DNA of 64,000 nt, from assembly GCF_003576315.1 (NCBI RefSeq), contig NZ_QWFZ01000020.1, forward strand, positions 186,001-250,000, given 5' to 3'. This DNA is from Henriciella mobilis (lineage in GTDB: Bacteria > Pseudomonadota > Alphaproteobacteria > Caulobacterales > Hyphomonadaceae). Shown here piece after piece: positions 50,674 through 58,689 of this stretch; positions within the stretch are counted from its first letter, which is position 1, and each line of letters opens with the position of its first letter. The position numbers and the translations under genes are program-made. A model generated the notes under the pieces. That model was not told the origin of the DNA. It did not search any database and saw only the letters and a program-made list of their open reading frames with translations.

Positions 50674-50886
50674 ATGACGAAAAAGCCAATTCCCATCATG
50701 TCGCCCTGTCAGTCCGTCTGCGCCGTGGACGGCCAGACCGGATTTTGTCTTGGATGCGGTCGGACGCTGATGGAAATCGGCACCTGGACCAAACTCACCC
50801 ATGAGCAGCGCCAGGACGTGATGAGCGTGCTGGGCGACCGGATGGATCATCTCAAATCGCTCGGAAAGCTTGGCCCGAACGCATGA
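50674..50886 (+). CDS. DUF1289-family small Cys-rich protein
   Basis: A 70-residue protein with the DUF1289 signature: SPCQSVCAVDGQTGFCLGCGRTL followed by EIGTWTKLTHEQRQDVM and a basic helix. Four cysteines in CxxxC and CxxC spacing suggest a bound metal or Fe-S site; the function is unknown. The stop overlaps the start of the aspartic protease gene by ATGA (50883-50886), so the two are translated together. A purine-rich start region precedes the ATG. Confidence 0.88.
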   Translation: MTKKPIPIMSPCQSVCAVDGQTGFCLGCGRTLMEIGTWTKLTHEQRQDVMSVLGDRMDHLKSLGKLGPNA

Positions 50887-51419
50887 GCGCGCGCCTGGTC
50901 TCCACGCTGATCAGCGCAGCCGCGATTGCCGGCGCCGTCGCCATCTTCGTCGTGCCGAAACTCGATGAAACGCCTGAACCTGATACCAGCCGGCCAGCCG
51001 CTGAAATCAACTCCGCGACCACGACACCCCAGCCTGCCGACACAACACGGCGCCAGGCCGTGCTCTCCATCCGGGACGATGGCCACTACTGGGCGCGAAC
51101 GCTGGTCAACCGCAAGGCCAGCGTCGACTTCATGGTGGATACCGGCGCCAGCACGGTCGCGATCACCCAGGACGATGCCCGCAAGATGGGGCTTTCGCCC
51201 GATGAACTCGAATATATCTGGGAAATCCGCACCGCTGGTGGCCTTACTCATGGAGCGAGCGTGCGGATCGACTCCATCAAGATCGGTCAGGTCGAGGTGA
51301 AGAATGTCAGCGCCATGGTGATGCGCGAGGAGCTGACGCAGTCGCTTCTCGGCATGAGCTTCCTGCGCGAGCTTTATTCCTATGAGTTCCGCGGCGATCG
51401 CCTGATCATCCGCCAATAA
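50883..51419 (+). CDS. Retropepsin-like membrane-anchored aspartic protease
   Basis: A 178-residue protein with one N-terminal membrane helix (~5-25), a Pro/Thr-rich linker (~33-58) and a single retropepsin lobe: ASVDFMVDTGASTVAITQDDARKMG contains the catalytic DTGAS; MREELTQSLLGMSFLRELYSYEFRGDRLIIRQ closes the fold. It matches the clan AA family (TIGR02281-type) found in alphaproteobacteria, which must dimerise to act. It is probably periplasmic. The substrate is unknown. Its last 14 bases overlap the opposing TauE/SafE gene. Confidence 0.88.
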   Translation: MSARLVSTLISAAAIAGAVAIFVVPKLDETPEPDTSRPAAEINSATTTPQPADTTRRQAVLSIRDDGHYWARTLVNRKASVDFMVDTGASTVAITQDDARKMGLSPDELEYIWEIRTAGGLTHGASVRIDSIKIGQVEVKNVSAMVMREELTQSLLGMSFLRELYSYEFRGDRLIIRQ

Positions 51420-52233
51420 CCTTCCAGACCATCCGAACCGATACGACCACCAGCAGCACGCCAAAGAGCTTTCGCAACAGGCCGGCATCGAGCTTGTGAG
51501 CGAGGGACGCGCCGACCGGCGCCATGGTCACCGTGCAGATCGATATCAGCGCGAAGGCGGGCAGGTTCACATGGCCCAGCGAGAAAGGCGGGAGACCGGC
51601 CTTCCCAATGCCATTCCCGATCGCAACGGCCGCGCCCGGCAATCCGATGGCAACGCCAAAGCCGGCCGCTGTGGCAACAGCCTGATGGATCGGCCTGCCG
51701 CAGACGGTCATCAGGCTTACGCCGAACGTTCCGCCGCCAATCCCCATGATGGCCGAGAGCGTCCCAAGCGCGCTGCCAAGTCCCATCCGGGCCGGGCCTT
51801 TGGGCAGGTCTTCAGCTAGCCGCCAGCTGGGACGTCCGAAATAGAGCTGCATTGCCAGCACCAGAAGCAGGGCGCCAAAAATGAACGTCAGGACGTCCTT
51901 CGACACATAGCCTGCAATGGATTGGCCAATAACGGCGCCCAGCACGATCCAGGGCGCCCAGCCGCGGATGACAGCCCAATCCACCGCCCCCCGCCTGTTA
52001 TGCGCCATGACGGAGCGGATCGATGTCAGGATGATGGTCGCAAGCGACGTCGCAATGGCAACGTGCATCGCGGTTTCGCCATAGCCGAGCGCCGTCAGCA
52101 GGAAATAGAGGACTGGCACGATGACCGCTCCGCCACCGATCCCGAACAGGCCTGCAGCCAGCCCGGCGGCAAGGCCGGCGGCGATCAGGGAGACAAGCAG
52201 GATGCCGTATTCCGAGACGAACGCGGCCATCAT
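51406..52233 (-). CDS. TauE/SafE-family anion exporter
   Basis: A 275-residue protein with about eight membrane helices. The duplicated core is visible: SLIAAGLAAGLAAGLFGIGGGAVIVPVLYFLLTALG in the first half and GLGSALGTLSAIMGIGGGTFGVSLMTVCG in the second, each with the GIGGG motif. Members export or import sulfite, sulfoacetate or related organosulfur anions. The start overlaps the dusA stop by four bases (ATGA at 52230-52233); the next codon is also Met. Substrate unknown. Confidence 0.88.
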   Translation of the reverse strand: MMAAFVSEYGILLVSLIAAGLAAGLAAGLFGIGGGAVIVPVLYFLLTALGYGETAMHVAIATSLATIILTSIRSVMAHNRRGAVDWAVIRGWAPWIVLGAVIGQSIAGYVSKDVLTFIFGALLLVLAMQLYFGRPSWRLAEDLPKGPARMGLGSALGTLSAIMGIGGGTFGVSLMTVCGRPIHQAVATAAGFGVAIGLPGAAVAIGNGIGKAGLPPFSLGHVNLPAFALISICTVTMAPVGASLAHKLDAGLLRKLFGVLLVVVSVRMVWKVIGG

Positions 52234-53237
52234 GCCGGAACAACGTGCGGCGAAACATGAGACAGCGCTTCGTCCAGCACTTCGAGCCCCGCACCAGCTC
52301 GAACGGCTTTTTCAGACAGCGTACGCCGCCAGCCTCTTGCGCCAGGCTGGCCTGCGAAGAGGCCCAGCATATGCCGCGTCATGGAGGACAGTTTCACCCC
52401 CTCCTCCAGGCGCGCCGCCATATAGGGCCGGTAAGCCTGCAGCCCGTCCAGACAGGCCTGCATATCGAAAGCGTCATGCCCCTGCCCGGTCTCGAGCAGC
52501 CGGTCGACATGCGTCAGGACGTGGGGCGTCTGGTAGGCGGCCCGACCAAGCATGACGCCGTCGAAGGTCTTTAGGTGTTCAGCGCTCTCGCCGAGCGTCT
52601 TTATTCCGCCATTGAGGACAATCGTGAGCTCGGGCCGCTCGGCTTTGAGGTCGGCCACCAGGCCGTAGTCAAGCGGCGGGATGTCCCGGTTCTCCTTCGG
52701 GCTGAGCCCGGAGAGCCAGGCCTTGCGCGCATGCACGGTGAAGACCTCGCAGCCGGCATCGGCGACCTGATCGACAAAGCCGAACAGGGTCTCGCGCGGC
52801 GGGTCATCATCGACAGCAACCCGGCACTTGACCGTCACAGGAATGGATACCGCCTGCCGCATCGCGCTGACACAGCGGGCCACGGTTGCCGGCTCCTGCA
52901 TCAGGCAGGCACCGAACCGGCCAGACTGCACACGGTCCGATGGGCAACCGCAATTGATGTTGACTTCATCGTAGCCGAAGCTTTCCGCGATCCGGGCTGC
53001 CTCGGCGAGCTTGTGCGGGTCCGAACCGCCAAGCTGCAGCACAACCGGGTGCTCGTCAGCGCTGAAGCCAATCAGGCGGTCGCGATCACCGTGGATCACG
53101 GCATCTGCGGTCACCATTTCGGTCCAGAGCAAGGCACGCTTCGACAATGCACGATGGAACATCCGGCAATGCCGGTCCGTCCAGTCCATCATCGGCGCGA
53201 CGGAAAATCTGTAATCGAGCAAGGTGTCCTTGACCAT
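52230..53237 (-). CDS. dusA: tRNA-dihydrouridine(20/20a) synthase DusA
   Basis: A 335-residue FMN-dependent tRNA reductase. The DUS fold is marked by FSVAPMMDWTDRHCRMFHR, VLQLGGSDPHKLAEAARI, the catalytic Cys region YDEVNINCGCPSDRVQSGRFGACLM, VTVKCRVAVDD, and FTVHARKAWLSGLSPKENRDIPPLDY, which is specific to DusA. VLNGGIKTL and GVMLGRAAYQTP bind FMN phosphate. ATG 53237 is chosen since the conserved N-terminus starts there; an upstream codon at 53276 is possible. Confidence 0.94.
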   Translation of the reverse strand: MVKDTLLDYRFSVAPMMDWTDRHCRMFHRALSKRALLWTEMVTADAVIHGDRDRLIGFSADEHPVVLQLGGSDPHKLAEAARIAESFGYDEVNINCGCPSDRVQSGRFGACLMQEPATVARCVSAMRQAVSIPVTVKCRVAVDDDPPRETLFGFVDQVADAGCEVFTVHARKAWLSGLSPKENRDIPPLDYGLVADLKAERPELTIVLNGGIKTLGESAEHLKTFDGVMLGRAAYQTPHVLTHVDRLLETGQGHDAFDMQACLDGLQAYRPYMAARLEEGVKLSSMTRHMLGLFAGQPGARGWRRTLSEKAVRAGAGLEVLDEALSHVSPHVVPA

Positions 53238-53314
53238 TCCGACCTGCAAGGTGGCAATTGGGCCTCGTCCAAGCACACATTGCCTTACCAGTAAATCGGC
53301 GAGGTGTTCGCCCG

Positions 53315-54244
53315 CTACTCCTCGGAGCTGGCTTCAAGGAAACCGTTCACGTCCAGCCAGTGGATGAAGGCATCGAACCACTTGTTGCTGGTGCGGTCCG
53401 GATTGCCGAGGCCGAAGCCATGGCCGCCATTCTGGTAGAGATGGAACTCAACCGGGATACCGGCATCGAACCAGGACTGGATCAAGCCAAACTCGCCGCC
53501 GAACAGGAAATCGTCCGTCGCGATTGCGGCGAACATGGGCGGCGCACCCTCCGGCACGTCGACCGGGCCCATGCCGCCATAGATCGGGCCGATAAAGGCG
53601 AGGTCGACGGTCTCCGAATTGAGCGTGGTGTGCATTGTTAGGCCAGCGCCGGCGGAAAAGCCGATCATGCCGATCCGCGCCGGATCGACACCCCACTCAT
53701 CCTTGTTTTCAAGGATCATGGCGTAAGCGGCTTCGGCATCCTCCAGCTGGTTGGAGAGATCCCAGCGCGGCGGTCCGGCGGGTGTGTCATCATCCTCGTC
53801 CCGATTGCCCGCCTCGGCGAAGCGCCGTTCCATCTCTTCCTTGAAGGCGTCGAGTGTGTCTGCTGTCGGCTGTAGCCGGTATTTCAGGACGAACGCGTTG
53901 ATGCCCTTGTCCTGAAGCGCCTCGGCGACTTCCCAGCCTTCATTGCCCATGGACAGCCACATGAAGCCCCCACCCGGCGCGACGATGACACTGGCGCCAG
54001 TGGCTGTCTCCGGGTCCGCCAGGAAAGGCGTGAGCGTGGCTGCGGTAATGTTGCGCGCCATCGGATCGCCCCACTGGCGAAACCAGGACTCGCTGGCCGT
54101 CTGGCCTTCCACGCCGCCTGTATTCAACGGGATCGCTCCAGCCTCGGCAGGCGCCTCCATGGGATACATCGTCCCGTCCTGAGCAAGCGCCGGGCCGGCG
54201 AAAGTAACGGTACAGAAGGCCGCGATCATGGATCGGATCATCAT
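53315..54244 (-). CDS. Secreted alpha/beta hydrolase, carbohydrate-esterase-like
   Basis: A 309-residue protein with a signal peptide (MMIRSMIAAFCTVTFAGPALA). The fold has the oxyanion segment VIVAPGGGFMWLSMGNEGWEVA, nucleophile Ser in IGMIGFSAGAGLTMH and His in YQNGGHGFGLG. It resembles xylan- and arabinan-linked acetyl esterases found in glycoside hydrolase operons. It is the last gene of the arabinan operon and overlaps the GH43 gene by ATGA, so it probably removes ester groups from arabinose-containing glycans. Confidence 0.85.
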   Translation of the reverse strand: MMIRSMIAAFCTVTFAGPALAQDGTMYPMEAPAEAGAIPLNTGGVEGQTASESWFRQWGDPMARNITAATLTPFLADPETATGASVIVAPGGGFMWLSMGNEGWEVAEALQDKGINAFVLKYRLQPTADTLDAFKEEMERRFAEAGNRDEDDDTPAGPPRWDLSNQLEDAEAAYAMILENKDEWGVDPARIGMIGFSAGAGLTMHTTLNSETVDLAFIGPIYGGMGPVDVPEGAPPMFAAIATDDFLFGGEFGLIQSWFDAGIPVEFHLYQNGGHGFGLGNPDRTSNKWFDAFIHWLDVNGFLEASSEE

Positions 54245-55296
54245 GGCTTTTGCCCTTCCTCGGTGGACTGGCTTGCGGGCGCAGGTTGCGGTGGAACGCT
54301 GATGCCCTCGGGCGTCTGTTCGACCGGCTGAAGCGTGCCGTCCGGATTATGGTAGAGATATTCGACGCGGACGGAGCGGCGGCCGAGTGCCCCCGGCACG
54401 CCGTCGATCGTCTGTGACGCATCGTGGTAGAAGAGATACCACTGGCCTTCGAACTCGACCGTGCCGGGATGGATGGTGAAACTGTTCTCACCCGAACCGG
54501 TGAGCATTCCCTGTAGCGTCCACGGACCGGTGATGCTCGGCGCCGTCGCATAGTGGATCTGCTCATCCTCGCTGACACTGCGGTGGATCGCGGCGTAGAG
54601 GAGATAGTAGGTCCCGTTGTGTTTGTGGATCCAGGGGCCTTCCTCGTAGGGCGCGATGTCGAGCGTCTGGATCGGGCCGTCGAGCTCGATCATGTTCGGC
54701 GCAAGCTTCGCATAATAGAGGATCTGGTTGCCCCACCAGAGCCAGGCCGTGCCGTCATCGTCCTGGAACACGGTCGGATCAATGTCATCCCAGGAGTGCG
54801 CGGCCATCTTCGTCATGCTGTTGCTGATGAGAGCAGACCCGCGCGCATCGACGAAAGGCCCGGTCGGACTGTCGGACACGGCCACCCCGACCGCCTTGCC
54901 GGGATCGGTGTCGTCGTGCTCGACCGTTGTGTAGAAGTAGAACTTGCCGTCTTTCTCCTCGACCTCGGACGCCCACGCGTCGCGCTTGGCCCACGCAAAG
55001 TCGGTGGGCTTCATGACCGGGCCATGCGCCGTCCAGTTGCGCATGTCGTCGGAGGAATAGACCAGCCATTCGGTGATGTTGAACATCTGGTCTGGGCCGG
55101 CCTCGTCATGGCCGACATAGAGATAGACCCGCCCGTCATGGACCATGGGCGCGGGATCGGCTGTGAAGGCATCCGAAAAGAGCGGGTTGGCCCCCGGCAG
55201 TCGGGGCTCATTTGCCGCCGGTGCGCCCTGCGATACGCAGGCTGAAAGGAGGACCGCAGCAAGGCCGGTCGTCAGCGATGATCGTTTGGCAGACAT
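54241..55296 (-). CDS. Glycoside hydrolase family 43 lipoprotein
   Basis: A 351-residue five-bladed beta-propeller enzyme with lipobox LLSAC. The catalytic base Asp lies in FTADPAPMVHDGRVYLYVGHDE, the pKa-modulating Asp in DDIDPTVFQDDDGTAWLWWGN, and the general-acid Glu in YEEGPWIHKHNGTYYLLYAA. GH43 enzymes are alpha-L-arabinofuranosidases, arabinanases or beta-xylosidases; the neighbouring GH51 favours arabinan side chains. The start is ATG 55296, two codons after the GH51 stop, with GAGGAG upstream; a GTG precedes it directly. Confidence 0.92.
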   Translation of the reverse strand: MSAKRSSLTTGLAAVLLSACVSQGAPAANEPRLPGANPLFSDAFTADPAPMVHDGRVYLYVGHDEAGPDQMFNITEWLVYSSDDMRNWTAHGPVMKPTDFAWAKRDAWASEVEEKDGKFYFYTTVEHDDTDPGKAVGVAVSDSPTGPFVDARGSALISNSMTKMAAHSWDDIDPTVFQDDDGTAWLWWGNQILYYAKLAPNMIELDGPIQTLDIAPYEEGPWIHKHNGTYYLLYAAIHRSVSEDEQIHYATAPSITGPWTLQGMLTGSGENSFTIHPGTVEFEGQWYLFYHDASQTIDGVPGALGRRSVRVEYLYHNPDGTLQPVEQTPEGISVPPQPAPASQSTEEGQKP

Positions 55297-55299
55297 CAC

Positions 55300-56817
55300 T
55301 CACTGCTCCTCTGTCAGGACAACGACCGAATGCGGCGGCAAGTTTGCCACGCCGCCTTCGACCTCGAACGGCGATGGCGTGACAGCCTCCGGTGCCTCGA
55401 ACGTGTTGTGCGCGTCCATGGCTTCCGCTGTCAGGATCCGTCCCGTGAAGGCACTCGCCCCGAACGCACTGATATCAACGGCGTGCGCGGCCTTCGCGTC
55501 GGAATTGATGAGGGCGACAACCAGCTTGCCGTCCGGCGTTTGCGCCGCCGAAAGGCTGATCGCGGGGATGGTGTGGTCACCATGGCTGTAATCCGGCGCA
55601 TCGTAGCTTACCGGCAGCGCCGTCGCGCCCTGGAAGGGCTTGTACATCTCGAAGACGTGATAGGTCGGCGTCAGCACCATGTCGGGGCCATCCGTCAGGA
55701 TCATGGCCTGCAGCACGTTCACCATCTGGGCGATGTTGGTCATGGCGACCCGGTCAGCATGGTCATGGAATATGTTGAGGCTGAGGGCCGCGACGACCGC
55801 GTCGCGCATAGTGTTCTGCTGGTAAAGCGCCGGCGTGTCCTCCGTGGCCGGGTCGTACCAGGTGCCCCATTCGTCAACATACAGGCCGAAGTCGTCACCC
55901 AGGTCTTCATGCTCTTCGAACATCGCGATCTGGTCCGTGATCACATCCTCCATGCGGAGTGCGCGTGACAGGGTGGAAATCCACTCCGCCTCCGGAAAGC
56001 CCACCGCTGCGCCCTTGGCGCCCCAGTCGCCGGTCGGCAGGGAGTAGACGTGCACGGAAATGCCTTCGGCCAGATCGGCGATGTAAGGATGGCTCAATAC
56101 GGCGTCCGAGTATTCGATATTCTCGTCATGCGAGCCGGAGATGATGCGCTTGGGCTGCTCGCCCTCGGTCTTCGCGAAACTGGAATAGAGCGCGTACGTG
56201 TCCGCGTAGTATTCCGGCGTGATATGACCGCCGCAGCCCCAGGTCTCATTGCCGATGGCGAGATAATCCACGGTCCATGGCTCGTCCCGGCCATTGGACC
56301 GGCGTTCCTCGGCGCGGTCGCCTCGGGTGGCCGTGATGTATTCCAGCCAGTCGGCGGCATCCTTCGGCGTGCCGGTGCCGATATTGATGTTGAGATAGGT
56401 TTTCGCACCTAGCCGTTCGGCGAGGTTGAAGAATTCATGCGTCCCGAACGTGTTCGGCTCGAGCGTCCCACCCCAGGCGGCGTTGGTACGCAGTGCCCGT
56501 TCGCCGATGCCGTCACGCCAATAGTAGCGGTCCGAATAGCAGCCGCCCGGCCACCGGATCACGGGAATGTCCAGCTTGTCGAGCGCGGCGAAGACATCGT
56601 CGCGAATCCCATCCGTATTGGGGATATCGCTGTCTTCGCCGACCCAGATGCTGCCATAGGGCTGGGCCCCGAGATGCTCGAGGAACTGGCCGTACACTTC
56701 TGGTGCGATCGTGCCGATGGGCGAGGACGGATCAACTGTGGCACGCGTCTGCGCCTCGATCGTCGCACACGCCGATAGCGCTATCATGCTTGCCGCTAAT
56801 AATGCAGACCGGATCAT
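55300..56817 (-). CDS. Alpha-L-arabinofuranosidase, GH51, lipoprotein
   Basis: A 505-residue enzyme that frees terminal L-arabinofuranose. The lipobox LSAC in MIRSALLAASMIALSAC anchors it. Signatures: IAPEVYGQFLEHLG, DIPVIRWPGGCYSDRYYWRDGIG, acid/base Glu in YLAIGNETWGCGGHITPEYY, nucleophile Glu in GLYVDEWGTWYDP, and TNIAQMVNVLQAMILTDG. Most GH51 enzymes are intracellular; a lipid-anchored one suggests action at the cell surface or in the periplasm. GGGAG precedes the ATG. It lies 54 bases after the AraD1-family gene in the same operon. Confidence 0.95.
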   Translation of the reverse strand: MIRSALLAASMIALSACATIEAQTRATVDPSSPIGTIAPEVYGQFLEHLGAQPYGSIWVGEDSDIPNTDGIRDDVFAALDKLDIPVIRWPGGCYSDRYYWRDGIGERALRTNAAWGGTLEPNTFGTHEFFNLAERLGAKTYLNINIGTGTPKDAADWLEYITATRGDRAEERRSNGRDEPWTVDYLAIGNETWGCGGHITPEYYADTYALYSSFAKTEGEQPKRIISGSHDENIEYSDAVLSHPYIADLAEGISVHVYSLPTGDWGAKGAAVGFPEAEWISTLSRALRMEDVITDQIAMFEEHEDLGDDFGLYVDEWGTWYDPATEDTPALYQQNTMRDAVVAALSLNIFHDHADRVAMTNIAQMVNVLQAMILTDGPDMVLTPTYHVFEMYKPFQGATALPVSYDAPDYSHGDHTIPAISLSAAQTPDGKLVVALINSDAKAAHAVDISAFGASAFTGRILTAEAMDAHNTFEAPEAVTPSPFEVEGGVANLPPHSVVVLTEEQ

Positions 56818-56871
56818 TCTTTTCTCCCTGATCTATTCTCGTTGTTTCGCCCCTGTCCGGGCGCCCCTGCC

Positions 56872-57867
56872 TTATAGCGGCAATGGGTGGAAGTCGGATT
56901 GGGCTTGCCCTTCCACGATGCGGTTTCGCAGCGGAGCGCCGAAGCCCTCCGCGCTGATCTCAAAAACATCCCCCGGCTTGGCTTCGATACCATCCGCAAA
57001 ACTCAACGTCGCCGTCCCGAAGAAATGGACATGCACGTCGCCCGGCCGCCGGAAACCTTCATATTTGAAATGGTGCGCTTCGAGATTGGCGATGGAATGG
57101 CTCATATTGTCTTTGCCGCTGGCAAAGGGCTTTTCCCAGACTGTTTTTCCATCGCGCGAAATCATCGACCTGCCCCGTATGTCGGCAGGCAGCTCGCCGA
57201 GCCGCAGCTCTGGCCCGAAAGCGCAGGGGCGCAGCTTCGAATGGGCAAGATATAGATAGTTGATCTTCTCCATCGTGTGGTCGGAAAACTCATTGCCGAG
57301 GCAGAAGCCGAGACGACGCGGCCGGCCATCCGCCGCGATGATGTAGATGCCGGCGATCTCGGGCTCTTCGCCGCCGTCAAGCGCAAATCGGGGTGAGACA
57401 AGGTCTCCACCAGGCCTGACGACCGACAGCCCGTCGCCCTTGTAGAACCATTCCGGCTGCACACCCTCCTGCCCGCTTTCCGGCTTGCCGCCTTCAAGCC
57501 CCATGCGGAACATCTTCATGGAATCGGTAAGGTTTTCCCCGCCCGCTTCGAGCTTCGCATGCATGGCGTCGCGGGTGTCGGCGCTGCCGAGATGGGTCAG
57601 GCCTGTCCCTGTGACCAGAAGGTGGGCCGGGTCGGGGTGGCTAATGGGCGACAGGATGCGCCCCTCCAGAAGCAGCGCTTCATAATTCAGACGCCCAGAA
57701 CCCAGTGAAGCCTGGATAGCGTCAGACAGTCGAAGCCCCTGCTCCATCACTTTGAGAGCAAAGTCATACAGCGAAATCGCAGGCTCCAGCGGCGCCAGCG
57801 TTTCGCTGTCGAGAACACAGGCAACCCGCCCGGCGCCAGAATCGTCAAGATACTGAACGAGGTTCAT
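56872..57867 (-). CDS. AraD1/GguC-family FAH-fold protein
   Basis: A 331-residue member of the fumarylacetoacetate hydrolase superfamily, AraD1 branch. Typical stretches are PISHPDPAHLLVTGTGLTHLGSADTRDAMH, VRPGGDLVSPRFALDGGEEPEIAGIYIIA, LGFCLGNEFSDHTME and HSKLRPCAFGPELRLGELP. AraD1-type proteins lie in L-arabinose or galactose loci (GguC beside chvE-gguAB in Agrobacterium) and are thought to act on 2-keto-3-deoxy sugar acids. It overlaps the GntR gene by ATGA. The precise reaction is inferred. Confidence 0.85.
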   Translation of the reverse strand: MNLVQYLDDSGAGRVACVLDSETLAPLEPAISLYDFALKVMEQGLRLSDAIQASLGSGRLNYEALLLEGRILSPISHPDPAHLLVTGTGLTHLGSADTRDAMHAKLEAGGENLTDSMKMFRMGLEGGKPESGQEGVQPEWFYKGDGLSVVRPGGDLVSPRFALDGGEEPEIAGIYIIAADGRPRRLGFCLGNEFSDHTMEKINYLYLAHSKLRPCAFGPELRLGELPADIRGRSMISRDGKTVWEKPFASGKDNMSHSIANLEAHHFKYEGFRRPGDVHVHFFGTATLSFADGIEAKPGDVFEISAEGFGAPLRNRIVEGQAQSDFHPLPL

Positions 57868-58580
57868 TGGTGATCCGTCTCGTCAATGCCGGCAACATGA
57901 ACGAAATCCCGGCGCGACTCTTCGAGGAGGATCTGCATCGTACGCGCCGCCCCTGCGCTGTCGCGCTTCAGGATCGCATCGCAGACCGCCTTGTGGCGCG
58001 GCAGGGACAGGTCATGGGTGTGCGGATGGCGGCTGGTAAGCTCGATGGAGTATTTGAGCGCATTGTAGAGCGTGCGCCCGATATGGGCGAGAAACGGGTT
58101 TTGCGTCGCATCGACAATGGCTTGGTGGAATTCAAGGTCCGGGTCCATGAGATCAGACGTGGTATCGGCCTCCTCCATCGCCTCATAGGCTGAGCGGATG
58201 CGCACCAGGTCCTCTTCACTTGCATTCCTCGCCGCCAGCGCCGCAGCGCCCGGCTCATAGACCATGCGCGTATCAAACAGGGAGTCGATGAAGTCCTGCT
58301 CGGGCAGCGACTGGATTGTCCAGCGCAGCACGTCCGGATCCAGCATCGACCAGTTCTCACGCGCCCTGACCGTCGTCCCGACCCGCGAACGCGACTCCAC
58401 CAGCCCCTTGGCCATCAGGACCTTTGTCACTTCCCGCAGGATGGGCCGGCTAACGTCGAATTCCTCGCCGAAATACTGCTCGCTCGGCAAACGATCACCG
58501 ACCGGATAGTCGCCCGAGACAATTCGCAGACCCAGGGTCTCGACGAGTTGTTCGGTGAGGTTTCGAGGTTTCAGCGACAT
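57864..58580 (-). CDS. GntR-family regulator, FadR/FCD subfamily
   Basis: A 238-residue regulator. The winged HTH is at ~10-75 (GDRLPSEQYFGEEFDVSRPILREVTKVL; the wing RSRVGTTVRARENWSML). The C-terminal FCD ligand domain is all-helical, with metal or ligand residues in DLMDPDLEFHQAIVDATQNPFLAHI (D and H) and SLPRHKAVCDAIL (H). FCD regulators of sugar-acid pathways usually repress and are released by a pathway intermediate, here perhaps L-arabinonate or its 2-keto-3-deoxy form. It heads the leftward operon, and a matching operator lies 36 bases upstream. Confidence 0.92.
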   Translation of the reverse strand: MSLKPRNLTEQLVETLGLRIVSGDYPVGDRLPSEQYFGEEFDVSRPILREVTKVLMAKGLVESRSRVGTTVRARENWSMLDPDVLRWTIQSLPEQDFIDSLFDTRMVYEPGAAALAARNASEEDLVRIRSAYEAMEEADTTSDLMDPDLEFHQAIVDATQNPFLAHIGRTLYNALKYSIELTSRHPHTHDLSLPRHKAVCDAILKRDSAGAARTMQILLEESRRDFVHVAGIDETDHQ

Positions 58581-58615
58581 GAGGTAACCGATGTGTTGGC
58601 AGCGTCTTACTCATA

Positions 58616-58626
58616 TTGTATGACCA
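58616..58626. promoter_or_regulatory. FadR-type operator in the arabinose locus
   Basis: TTGTATGACCA fits the FadR-subfamily GntR consensus TNGT-N3-ACNA exactly. It lies in the 109-base divergent region between the GntR-led operon and the L-arabinonate dehydratase gene, so one site could control both. On the minus strand it overlaps a possible -10 element (TACAAT). Confidence 0.55.
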
Positions 58627-58689
58627 GATGACGCAAATCAAGCCGCGTTCAGAAAGCGCCGCAAAAAACGGTTCAGGGAGAGGCATTGA

